Assembly (NCBI GenBank): GCA_003139355.1
Contig: PLIM01000185.1
Location: 1 to 35,092 of the forward strand
Direction of reading: 5' to 3'
DNA: 35,092 nt
Origin: Acidimicrobiaceae bacterium
GTDB taxonomy: Bacteria; Actinomycetota; Acidimicrobiia; Acidimicrobiales; Bog-793
The notes beneath the pieces were generated by a model. The model did no database searches. It saw only the letters and a list, made by a program, of their open reading frames with translations, and was not told where the DNA came from. Shown one piece after another: positions 7,976-14,448 of this stretch. Made by a program: the position numbers and the translations under genes. Each line of letters starts with the position of its first letter. Within the stretch, counting starts at the first letter, position 1.

Positions 7976-7990
7976 GCGGCTCGGCTCAGG
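7971..7990. terminator. Hairpin across two convergent stop codons
   Basis: CCTGAGC (7971-7977) and GCTCAGG (7984-7990) form a perfect 7-bp stem with a 6-nt loop. The stem contains the M48 stop (7973-7975) and the M20 stop (7986-7988). No T-tract follows on either strand. It is a likely bidirectional terminator or RNA-stability element. Confidence 0.45.
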
Positions 7991-9347
7991 CCAGGAACGA
8001 GCGGGGCAGAGCCTCGAACATCTCGGCTGAAAGTGCCAGCGACTCGACGTCGACTCGTTCGTCGTCCCCGTGGAACATCGACAGGAACTGCTCGAAACTG
8101 AGCCGGTCCGAGAACATCCCGAAGCCGTACGCGACCGCCCCGCGCCGGCGGAAGAACCGCCCGTCCGTCGCTCCCGCAGAGAAGTAGGGCACGCTCTGGG
8201 CACCGGGGTGAAACCGCCGCACCATGGCGTCGAGCTCGTCCCACAGAGGGGTGCCGACCGGGGACTCGCTTGCAGGGTCGTCGTGGGCCCACAGGATCTC
8301 GACCTTGTCGCCGAGGTCCCCGATGGCTTCGCCGAGGAGTGAGCGCACCTCGGTCTCGGTCTGACCGGGCAAAGTCCGCACGTCGAGATCCAGTTCGACT
8401 TGATCGGGGATCACGTTCAGCTTCGTGCCCCCGTGGATGATCGTCGGGGCGATCGTCATATGCGTGCAGGCGTGCGTTTGGCGGGCGAGGCCGACATCGG
8501 GATACGACTTGCAGAAATCGTCGATGGCGTCCGGGTCGACGAGCATCGCGCCGATCTCCGGGGGCAGCGCCATGCCGCCCACGAAACGGCGCCATGCATC
8601 GTGCACGCTCGCCGGCGGCTTGAACGCAGCGAGGCGCCCTATGACCTCGGCCGCGGTGACGAGCGCATTGTCGGTGCGCAAAGGTGCCGAGGCGTGACCT
8701 GCCACCCCACGGACCCGTAGGCGGCACCAGCAGCTTCCCTTCTCGCCCACCATTATCGGGAGCCGGCGGCCGCCGGCCGTCTCGATGGGGACGCCCCCTG
8801 ACTCGGTGATGACGTAGTCGGCCCCTACCGACGAGGCCGCATGCTCGGTCAGCCACCCCGCGCCATGGGAGCCGAGGGCTTCCTCGTCGGCAACCGCGGC
8901 CAGGATCAGGGTGCCACGGGGACGGAAGTCACTCCGGGCGAGCCGCGCGAACGCGACGGCCATCGAGGCGGTGATGTTCAACATGTCGACGGCGCCCCTG
9001 CCCCAAACCTCACCGTCGACGAGCTCGCCGCCAAACGGGTCGCGGCTCCAGGTGTCCGGGTTCACCGGCACGACATCGGTGTGGCCGAGGTAGCAGAGCG
9101 CGGGTGCGCCAGGGTCGCTCCCCTCGATGCGCGCCACGAGCGAGACCCGGCCCGGAAGCGGCTCGTAGCTCTCCAGGTCGCAGCCTGACCCTTCGAGGCC
9201 GGCGCGCAGCAGGTTCGCGTTGGCGACCTCGTGACCGGAGGCGTCCGTGCCGTCGTTGACACAAGCGTTGCGGATCATCTGTTGGAGAAGCTCGACCACC
9301 TCAGGGTCGCGCACCTCGTGGTCGCGCACCTCAGAGTTGTCCGTCAT
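7986..9347 (-). CDS. M20/M25/M40 family metallo-hydrolase
   Basis: 453 residues from ATG 9347; this ATG overlaps the stop of the upstream GNAT gene as ATGA, which fixes the start. The catalytic domain shows the M20 landmarks: LGHTDVVPVN (first metal His and Asp), WSRDPFGGE, GRGAVDMLN (bridging Asp), ADEEALGSHGA (Glu-Glu base and ligand) and ITESGG. The dimerisation domain sits in the middle (LRVRGVAGHASAPLRTDNA), and the last metal His is in FHGDDERV near the C-terminus. These enzymes are zinc amidohydrolases such as dipeptidases, succinyl-diaminopimelate desuccinylases and acylases. The exact substrate cannot be told; the long form with a Gly-Gly-Thr (HGGTKLNVIP) loop fits carboxypeptidase/aminoacylase-like members. 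Confidence 0.9.
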   Translation of the reverse strand: MTDNSEVRDHEVRDPEVVELLQQMIRNACVNDGTDASGHEVANANLLRAGLEGSGCDLESYEPLPGRVSLVARIEGSDPGAPALCYLGHTDVVPVNPDTWSRDPFGGELVDGEVWGRGAVDMLNITASMAVAFARLARSDFRPRGTLILAAVADEEALGSHGAGWLTEHAASSVGADYVITESGGVPIETAGGRRLPIMVGEKGSCWCRLRVRGVAGHASAPLRTDNALVTAAEVIGRLAAFKPPASVHDAWRRFVGGMALPPEIGAMLVDPDAIDDFCKSYPDVGLARQTHACTHMTIAPTIIHGGTKLNVIPDQVELDLDVRTLPGQTETEVRSLLGEAIGDLGDKVEILWAHDDPASESPVGTPLWDELDAMVRRFHPGAQSVPYFSAGATDGRFFRRRGAVAYGFGMFSDRLSFEQFLSMFHGDDERVDVESLALSAEMFEALPRSFLA

Positions 9348-9841
9348 GTCGCCTTTCTCGGTTCGATCCATCGCCACATGACCACGTGCGGTCCGTGGAT
9401 GGGCACGACCCATTCGTCGCCCCAGGTCTCAAAACCCGCCCGCTGGTAGAAGCCGATGGCGTGCACGCGCGCGTTGCACCAGACGAGATCACCGCCTTCG
9501 GCCGCCACGTGGGCCAAGACGGTGTCGAGCACCAACGAGCCGATGCCCTGGCCCTGGAGGTCTTCACGGGTGGCCATCGCGCGCAGGCGCCACGCTGCCG
9601 CCTCATGTCCGGCGCCCAAGGGGACCCCAGCTTCAGCCGCGTCAAGAGGTGCCGGCTCGCGGAACACCGTCGCGACCCCGACAACAGCACCGCTGGCGCG
9701 GTCGATGGCGCCAAAGGTTGCCGTGCCCGGCTCGCCGTCTTCTTTGAAGGGCACCTCGTCAATGCTCTGACTTGGCCTGAGAACCGCATGGCGTATCGGG
9801 TAGCTCGCAGCTGCCGGGATCAGTTCGACGTCCACTTCCAC
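9344..9841 (-). CDS. GNAT family N-acetyltransferase
   Basis: 165 residues from GTG 9841. The track's longer version to 10030 runs through the neighbouring gene's 3' end and is not protein-like there. The acetyl-CoA pyrophosphate loop is visible as REDLQGQGIGSLVLD (about residues 90-105), followed by WCNARVHAIGFYQRAGFE, the usual motif B with Tyr/Phe near the active site. TACGCT lies 7 nt before the GTG, so the mRNA may be leaderless. The stop overlaps the start of the M20 hydrolase by 4 nt, so the two are translationally coupled. An acetyltransferase paired with a deacylase-type hydrolase may act on related substrates, but that is inference. Confidence 0.85.
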   Translation of the reverse strand: MEVDVELIPAAASYPIRHAVLRPSQSIDEVPFKEDGEPGTATFGAIDRASGAVVGVATVFREPAPLDAAEAGVPLGAGHEAAAWRLRAMATREDLQGQGIGSLVLDTVLAHVAAEGGDLVWCNARVHAIGFYQRAGFETWGDEWVVPIHGPHVVMWRWIEPRKAT

Positions 9842-9848
9842 ACCGCCG

Positions 9849-9854
9849 AGCGTA
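9849..9854 (-). promoter_or_regulatory. Possible -10 of a leaderless promoter
   Basis: On the minus strand TACGCT ends 7 nt before GTG 9841 of the GNAT-M20 operon. No Shine-Dalgarno sequence is visible in between. Confidence 0.3.
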
Positions 9855-9917
9855 CCGACGAGCCCCGGCGTGCTCCAGGCACGTTTCTTGCACCGTGCGC
9901 CGCTGCGCCACCGACGC

Positions 9918-10667
9918 CTAGGTCTGCGGTGCTTGCTTGTGAGGCGTGGTCGCGGAGAGCCCCAGGTACTCGCCGGCCCTGAGCTGCGAACGAGTCCCGT
10001 CGCGCTCAAGCCGCCATACCGACTTTTCACCGTGGACTGTGAAGTCGTCGCCGCTGCCGACGAGCGCCGTCTCCTCGTCGATGCCGACCAGCACCGCGTC
10101 CGGCGGGGTCCGGGCCAGCACGCGGTCGGTCAGCCCGGGTGCCCACCGCTCGAGACGGTCGAAGTGCGGTAGCACGACCAGGTGCGGCACGACGGCGAGG
10201 CCTTCGCCGCTGTAGCGCCCAGGCCGAGCGAAGTCGTCCGCGATCCGGCTCAGTGCACACGCCCCGGCCGAGCAACCTGCGAGGGCGGCGCCCGAGCGCC
10301 AAGCCTCGAGGATCGCCTGCCAGACGGCCGTGCCGGCGAGAGTGTGGGCGAGGTACCCGGGATTGCCGCCGGAGAGGTAGACGAGACCGGCTCCGGCCAC
10401 CTGCGACGCCAGCGCGGGGCACTCGGCGTCCTCCCGGTCGAGCACCTCGAGCGGCACAGCCTCGACGCCCATGGCGGCGTAGTGCGCAGTGCCGAGGTCG
10501 ATCCAGTACCGAACCCGTTCCGGGCCTTCCTCCGCGGAGGCCGTCGGAAGCAGGACGGCCCGCTGCGGGCGCCCCGCGAGCAGTTCGGCGTCGACGGGGA
10601 CCATCACCTCGAGAAACTCGCCGCTTCCCACCAACGTCACCGGCCCCGCTCCCTCGACGCGTCTCAC
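9918..10667 (-). CDS. Peptidase E-like protein (S51 / class I glutamine amidotransferase-like)
   Basis: 249 residues from GTG 10667. It has the S51 layout: an opening strand (VTLVGSGEF), LPTASAEE, then YLSGGNPGYL where the substrate-binding Gly-Gly-Asn lies, and the nucleophile elbow LAGCSAGACAL with the catalytic Ser (about residue 133). A later PHLVVLPHFDRLERW supplies the family His. Relatives include aspartyl dipeptidase (peptidase E) and cyanophycinase; the length of 249 is nearer to peptidase E. It is a cytoplasmic serine peptidase by family. A 9-codon frame just upstream (10664-10693) ends in a GTGA overlap with this start. The gene is divergent from the ABC-F gene. Confidence 0.82.
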   Translation of the reverse strand: MRRVEGAGPVTLVGSGEFLEVMVPVDAELLAGRPQRAVLLPTASAEEGPERVRYWIDLGTAHYAAMGVEAVPLEVLDREDAECPALASQVAGAGLVYLSGGNPGYLAHTLAGTAVWQAILEAWRSGAALAGCSAGACALSRIADDFARPGRYSGEGLAVVPHLVVLPHFDRLERWAPGLTDRVLARTPPDAVLVGIDEETALVGSGDDFTVHGEKSVWRLERDGTRSQLRAGEYLGLSATTPHKQAPQT

Positions 10668-10693
10668 AGCCTTGGACCTGGCCGGCTCTGCAT
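10664..10693 (-). CDS. Possible leader peptide ORF ahead of the peptidase E-like gene
   Basis: ATG 10693 opens MQSRPGPRL and stops with a TGA that overlaps the GTG of the peptidase gene (GTGA). A TAGCGT hexamer ends 7 nt before this ATG on the minus strand. The arrangement would fit a leaderless mini-ORF coupled to the main gene. It is too short to support by composition. Confidence 0.2.
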   Translation of the reverse strand: MQSRPGPRL

Positions 10694-10806
10694 CCGGTTT
10701 ACGCTAGTGGTCCGGCAGTTCGCGCAGACCTTGTTCGAGGTCGCGCAGGCCGTGGCGCCACGCGGCGCTGCCGCACCGCTGTCGCCTTGAACCAAGACCG
10801 CCCCTC

Positions 10807-12408
10807 ATGATCACTGCCACCGACCTCGAGCTCACCGCCGGCGGTCGCCAGCTCCTCGAGCCGGTGACCTTCCAGGTCGCGCCCGGGGACCGGATCGGGC
10901 TTGTCGGGCGCAACGGGGCCGGCAAGACCACCCTTGCCAGAGTGCTCGCCGGCGAAGCCCTCCCGGCGGCGGGCTCGGTCCGTCGTTCGGTGCCGGTGGC
11001 GTACCTGCCGCAGGATCCCCGCACCGGCGACCTGACCGTCGTCGCACGCGACCGGATCCTTAGTGCGAGGGGTCTCGATCGCATCGTTCACGAGCTCCAG
11101 ACCGCCCGCACCGACATGGGCCACGGCGATACCGAGCACAAGGACAGCATTCTCAGGCGCTACTCCCGGCTCGAGGAGCAGTTCCATCTCCTCGGTGGGT
11201 GGGCGGCCGAAGCCGAAGCCGGTTCGATCGCCTCCAGCCTGGGACTTCCAGACAGGGTGCTCACCCAACCGCTCGGGACGCTCTCGGGAGGCCAACGACG
11301 CAGAGTGGAGCTGGCTCGCGTCCTGTTCTCAGGCGCTCCGACGCTCATCTTGGACGAGCCGACCAACCATCTCGACGCCGACTCGATCGCATGGCTGCGC
11401 AACTTCCTCCGCGCGCACAACGGCGGGCTGGTGGTGATCAGCCACGACGGCGACCTTCTCGACTCGGTCGTCAACAAGGTGTTCCATCTCGACGCAACGC
11501 GAACCCAACTCGACGTGTACCGCCTCGGATGGAAGGCGTACCTCGACCAGCTGGCCACCGACGAGCGCCGGCGACGCCGCGAACGGACCAATGTCGAGCG
11601 CAAGGTCGTCGCGCTGAAGTCTCAGGCCGACCGCATGCGTGCGAAGGCCACCAAAGCCCGCATGGCCCACAACCTCGACCGGCGCGCCGCGCGCCTCACC
11701 GAAGGGCTCGAGGACGTTCGCAGGGTGGACAAGGTGGCCAGGTTGCGCTTCCCCGCTCCTTCACCGTGCGGCAAGACGCCGCTCAGCGCGACCGGGCTCA
11801 CGAAGTCCTACGGGTCACTCGAGGTGTTCTCGGGCATCGACCTCGCGATCGACCGTGGCAGCCGAGTGGTCATTCTCGGGCTGAACGGCGCGGGCAAGAC
11901 CACGCTGCTACGGGTGCTGTCAGGAATCGAGCGGCCCGATGCCGGCGGAGTCGTCCAAGGACACGGCCTCCAGCTGGGTTACTACGCCCAGGAGCACGAG
12001 ACGTTGGACCCCTCGCACACCGTGTACGAGAACGTGCGGCACAACGCACCGCCGACGGTCAGCGACGCGGAGCTCCGGCGCATCCTGGGGTCGTTCCTGT
12101 TCGGTGGTGGGCGCATCGAGCAGTTGGCGGGCACCCTGTCGGGCGGCGAGAAGACCCGACTCGCGCTCGCGACGCTCGTTGTCTCGGCGGCGAACGTGCT
12201 GTTGTTGGACGAGCCGACGAACAACCTCGATCCCGCCAGCCGCAGCGAGGTGCTGAAGGCACTGCACACCTACGCCGGCGCGATAGTGCTCGTCACCCAT
12301 GATCCTGGCGCCGTGCAGGCTCTCTCTCCCGAACGCGTCGTGCTCATGCCCGAAGGCGTGGAGGACACCTGGAGCGACGACCTCGGCGACCTGGTCGCCC
12401 TTGCCTGA
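10807..12408 (+). CDS. ABC-F family ATPase
   Basis: 533 residues from ATG 10807. Two complete ATP-binding domains without membrane segments define the ABC-F group. Domain 1 has Walker A GRNGAGKTT (about residue 35), signature LSGGQRRRVELA and Walker B LILDEPTNHLD. Domain 2 has Walker A GLNGAGKTT (about 360), signature LSGGEKTRLALA and LLLDEPTNNLD. The linker between them is Arg/Lys-rich and alpha-helical (about 245-305), as in ribosome-acting ABC-F proteins, whose linker reaches toward the peptidyl-tRNA. Members act on the ribosome E site as translation factors or antibiotic-resistance proteins; which applies here is not evident. No Shine-Dalgarno is visible close to the start. Confidence 0.92.
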   Translation: MITATDLELTAGGRQLLEPVTFQVAPGDRIGLVGRNGAGKTTLARVLAGEALPAAGSVRRSVPVAYLPQDPRTGDLTVVARDRILSARGLDRIVHELQTARTDMGHGDTEHKDSILRRYSRLEEQFHLLGGWAAEAEAGSIASSLGLPDRVLTQPLGTLSGGQRRRVELARVLFSGAPTLILDEPTNHLDADSIAWLRNFLRAHNGGLVVISHDGDLLDSVVNKVFHLDATRTQLDVYRLGWKAYLDQLATDERRRRRERTNVERKVVALKSQADRMRAKATKARMAHNLDRRAARLTEGLEDVRRVDKVARLRFPAPSPCGKTPLSATGLTKSYGSLEVFSGIDLAIDRGSRVVILGLNGAGKTTLLRVLSGIERPDAGGVVQGHGLQLGYYAQEHETLDPSHTVYENVRHNAPPTVSDAELRRILGSFLFGGGRIEQLAGTLSGGEKTRLALATLVVSAANVLLLDEPTNNLDPASRSEVLKALHTYAGAIVLVTHDPGAVQALSPERVVLMPEGVEDTWSDDLGDLVALA

Positions 12409-12409
12409 A

Positions 12410-12432
12410 CGATCTGAATGCCGATCTGAATG
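12410..12432 (+). repeat. Short tandem direct repeat
   Basis: CGATCTGAATG occurs twice (12410-12420 and 12422-12432) just after the ABC-F stop. It is probably a small local duplication; no function is apparent. Confidence 0.5.
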
Positions 12433-12492
12433 GTGCGGATGAAGCGTCACGTGCGTAGCTTTGTGAAAGGCGCCACGGGCGGGAGGGCCTCG

Positions 12493-12996
12493 ATGGGCAG
12501 CGAACTGTTACCGACCCCGGCCGAGGTCATGGCCAAGGCGACCAAGATGTTGCAGCGGGTCATGTTGCTGCAGGTCGTGTGGTTCGTGTGCTTTGTCGCA
12601 GGCGGTCTGCTCACGGTGTGGACGGCATGGAAGAACACGCATTTGCCTGCCGCTTGTACGAGTGGCGTGCATGCCACTGTGTCGGTGATCGAGAGCTGTC
12701 AGCATCACTCGTACCTCTTGGCGGTGGTCCTGGTCTTGGTCGGCATCGCCGGGCTGTTGGTGACCGGGTACGTGGCGACGCGTCTTGCGGTCAGGTACCT
12801 CGGTGCCGGGGCGACGGCCTTCTTGCGGAGCGGGCGCCGCTTCATGGGACCGATGGGCCCGCGCACGGGCGGCCCGGACATGGGTGGTGGCTTCCCGGGC
12901 CAGGCAGGAAGGATGCCGGGCTTCAATGCCGGGCTTCCACCAGCGGTGCCCCGCCCCGCCCCACCGCCTCGTGACGACCGTCCTGAGCACCGCTGA
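12493..12996 (+). CDS. Two-helix membrane protein, function unknown
   Basis: 167 residues from ATG 12493, selected because GGAGGG lies 5 nt upstream; the track's start at 12430 has no such site. A short polar N-terminus with PTPAEVMAKATKMLQR leads into a helix (VMLLQVVWFVCFVAGGLLTVW). An outside loop with two Cys (AACTSGVHA, VIESCQHH) could form a disulfide. A second helix follows (LLAVVLVLVGIAGLLVTGYVA), then a long C-terminal tail rich in Gly, Pro, Met and Arg. I do not recognise the family. It is convergent with the next gene and lies behind ABC-F on the same strand, but no functional link is shown. Confidence 0.65.
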   Translation: MGSELLPTPAEVMAKATKMLQRVMLLQVVWFVCFVAGGLLTVWTAWKNTHLPAACTSGVHATVSVIESCQHHSYLLAVVLVLVGIAGLLVTGYVATRLAVRYLGAGATAFLRSGRRFMGPMGPRTGGPDMGGGFPGQAGRMPGFNAGLPPAVPRPAPPPRDDRPEHR

Positions 12997-13002
12997 TCTT
13001 CT

Positions 13003-13548
13003 TCAGGACAGCCGGCGGCGGTAACGCACCTCCGGATGGCGCTCGCCGCCCACTTCGTACATCTTGCGGGCACCGTCGGCAAGCCAGCCGAGATGCTCGT
13101 AGAAAGCTCGCGCACGAAGATTGTCGGCCAGCACCCAGAGCACAGCCTGGGGGTACCCGGCTCGGGTGAGCCGCTCGAGCGCGTCAGCCATAAGCGCGCT
13201 CCCGACACCTTGGCGCCAGTGTGTGGGGTCGACGTAGCAGGCGTACACCTCACCGAGCGGCGACTCGTCGGAGCCCGCATCACGGTAGGCCCCGCCACTC
13301 AGCCAGCCGGCCACCTCGCCATCGACCTCGCCAACGAGCATGAACTCACCCTGCGCCTCAGCGCCGAGAATCAGCGTCTGCCAGTGCAACGTGCGCAGGG
13401 GGAGGCCCATGCCCAGACTCCGCAGGAACTCGCTCGAGATCACATTCGCGTAGCCAGCCTGCCAGGACCGTACGTGTGAGGTCGCGATTGCGGCAGCGTC
13501 GGCCACTTCTGCTTGGCGCACGAGAGGAGCGATAGCTGATCTTGCCAT
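13003..13548 (-). CDS. GNAT family N-acetyltransferase
   Basis: 181 residues if started at ATG 13548, or 188 from ATG 13569; neither has a strong ribosome site, and the track's start at 13839 lies across the divergent imuA' gene and is not credible. The GNAT core is clear: a strand ending VYACYVDPTHW, the acetyl-CoA loop RQGVGSALMADALERL (about residues 122-137), then WVLADNLRARAFYEHLGW and a closing beta strand. The N-terminal part (IRQAEVADAAAIATSHVRSWQAGY type) is typical of the single-domain acetyltransferases that modify small molecules or proteins. It is divergent from imuA', and the LexA box lies in the shared gap, 31-52 bases from its start. Confidence 0.85.
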   Translation of the reverse strand: MARSAIAPLVRQAEVADAAAIATSHVRSWQAGYANVISSEFLRSLGMGLPLRTLHWQTLILGAEAQGEFMLVGEVDGEVAGWLSGGAYRDAGSDESPLGEVYACYVDPTHWRQGVGSALMADALERLTRAGYPQAVLWVLADNLRARAFYEHLGWLADGARKMYEVGGERHPEVRYRRRLS

Positions 13549-13590
13549 CACCGCGAGTCGCTCGAGCATGCCTGGGAGGTTCGGCCCCCT

Positions 13591-13618
13591 TTGCAGATCG
13601 AACATATGTTCGTATACT
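13591..13618 (+). promoter_or_regulatory. Promoter of imuA'-imuB, probably leaderless
   Basis: TTGCAG (-35) and TATACT (-10) are separated by 16 bp. The -10 ends exactly 6 nt before ATG 13625, so transcription should begin at or beside the start codon. The LexA box fills most of the spacer. Confidence 0.6.
13600..13611 (+). promoter_or_regulatory. LexA (SOS) box upstream of imuA'
   Basis: GAACATATGTTC is a perfect 12-bp palindrome that matches the actinobacterial LexA consensus GAAC-N4-GTTC, and the flanks (TC before, GT after) partly extend it. It lies between a TTGCAG (13591-13596) and TATACT (13613-13618), so bound LexA would block RNA polymerase. Confidence 0.88.
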
Positions 13619-13624
13619 GCGGCC

Positions 13625-14440
13625 ATGGCCACGTATGCTCTTGCCGGGACGCCGCCGCTGACTGATGCCCGGCCGGCTACCGGCATCACTGCGCCGGGTC
13701 CTCGTCCCCGTCCCAGCCCGGGCCCGTTGCCGGCCGAGCGGTTCCTGCCGGTTCTTCCGGAGTTGGCCGGGCTGTTCCCAGGCGGCGGGCTCCCGAGGGG
13801 TGGCACCGTCCTGCTCGGGCCGATGACGGCGCCGGACACGTTCCTCAGCTCTGCTCATGGCAGGTCCGGTCCCACCTCAGCTGCGGCAAGCCGGGCTCCG
13901 GGATTGACGAGCCTGCTGCTCTTGCTGCTCGCGGGAACATCGTCCCGGGGTTACTGGTGCGCAGTGGCCGGCTTACCAGAGCTCGGGTTTGCAGCAGCGG
14001 CCGAACTGGGGGTCAATCTCGACCGTCTCGTCCTCGTCCCTCGTCCTGGCTCGGAAGGTCGCCGGCAAAGCGTCGTCGCGACACTGCTCGAGACCGTCGA
14101 TCTCGTCTGTCTCGCCCCGGACACCCCCGTGCGACCTGCCGACGCCAGGAGACTTGCCGCCCGAGCGCGAGAGCATTGCTCGACCTTGGTCGTACTCGAC
14201 GCAGCGAGCACTCCTACCGGAGTTGCGAGAGGGTTCCTCTCCGGCGGCCCCGCGCGACCGGGACGTGTCTTGGCACGTTGGCCCGGCCCCTCGGACCTGC
14301 GTTGTGCCGTGAGGGAATCGAGCTGGTCCGGGCTCGAGCGTGGCCACGGTCTGCTCAGCTTCCGGCAGCTCGAGGCGGAAGTCGGTGGTCGGGGTGCGGC
14401 CAGCCGGCCGAGACGAGACCTGCTGCGGCTCCCGGCTTGA
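13625..14440 (+). CDS. imuA': ImuA'-type mutasome accessory protein (RecA-like)
   Basis: 271 residues from ATG 13625, 6 nt after the -10 of a LexA-controlled promoter. The protein has the ImuA/SulA-like RecA-fold outline: FPGGGLPRGGTVLLG in place of a normal Walker A loop, a long hydrophobic strand (LTSLLLLLLAGTS), YWCAVAGLPELGFAAAAELG and a Walker B-like strand (VDLVCLAP, then STLVVLDA). The P-loop Lys is missing, as is usual for actinobacterial ImuA'. In mycobacteria ImuA' binds ImuB and is needed for DnaE2-dependent damage-induced mutagenesis. The next gene, imuB, begins 8 nt after its stop. Identification rests on fold-like motifs plus context; context is the stronger part. Confidence 0.8.
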   Translation: MATYALAGTPPLTDARPATGITAPGPRPRPSPGPLPAERFLPVLPELAGLFPGGGLPRGGTVLLGPMTAPDTFLSSAHGRSGPTSAAASRAPGLTSLLLLLLAGTSSRGYWCAVAGLPELGFAAAAELGVNLDRLVLVPRPGSEGRRQSVVATLLETVDLVCLAPDTPVRPADARRLAARAREHCSTLVVLDAASTPTGVARGFLSGGPARPGRVLARWPGPSDLRCAVRESSWSGLERGHGLLSFRQLEAEVGGRGAASRPRRDLLRLPA

Positions 14441-14448
14441 GGTCAGTG

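Noticed and set aside
10699-11295. Minus-strand ORFs across the start of the ABC-F gene
   Set aside because: They overlap clear Walker A and signature coding sequence on the plus strand and have no recognisable motif.
13957-14448. Extended start of the imuB ORF
   Set aside because: This part overlaps imuA' in another frame and is Arg/Ser-rich. ImuB proteins begin at the VVWCPDWP motif.
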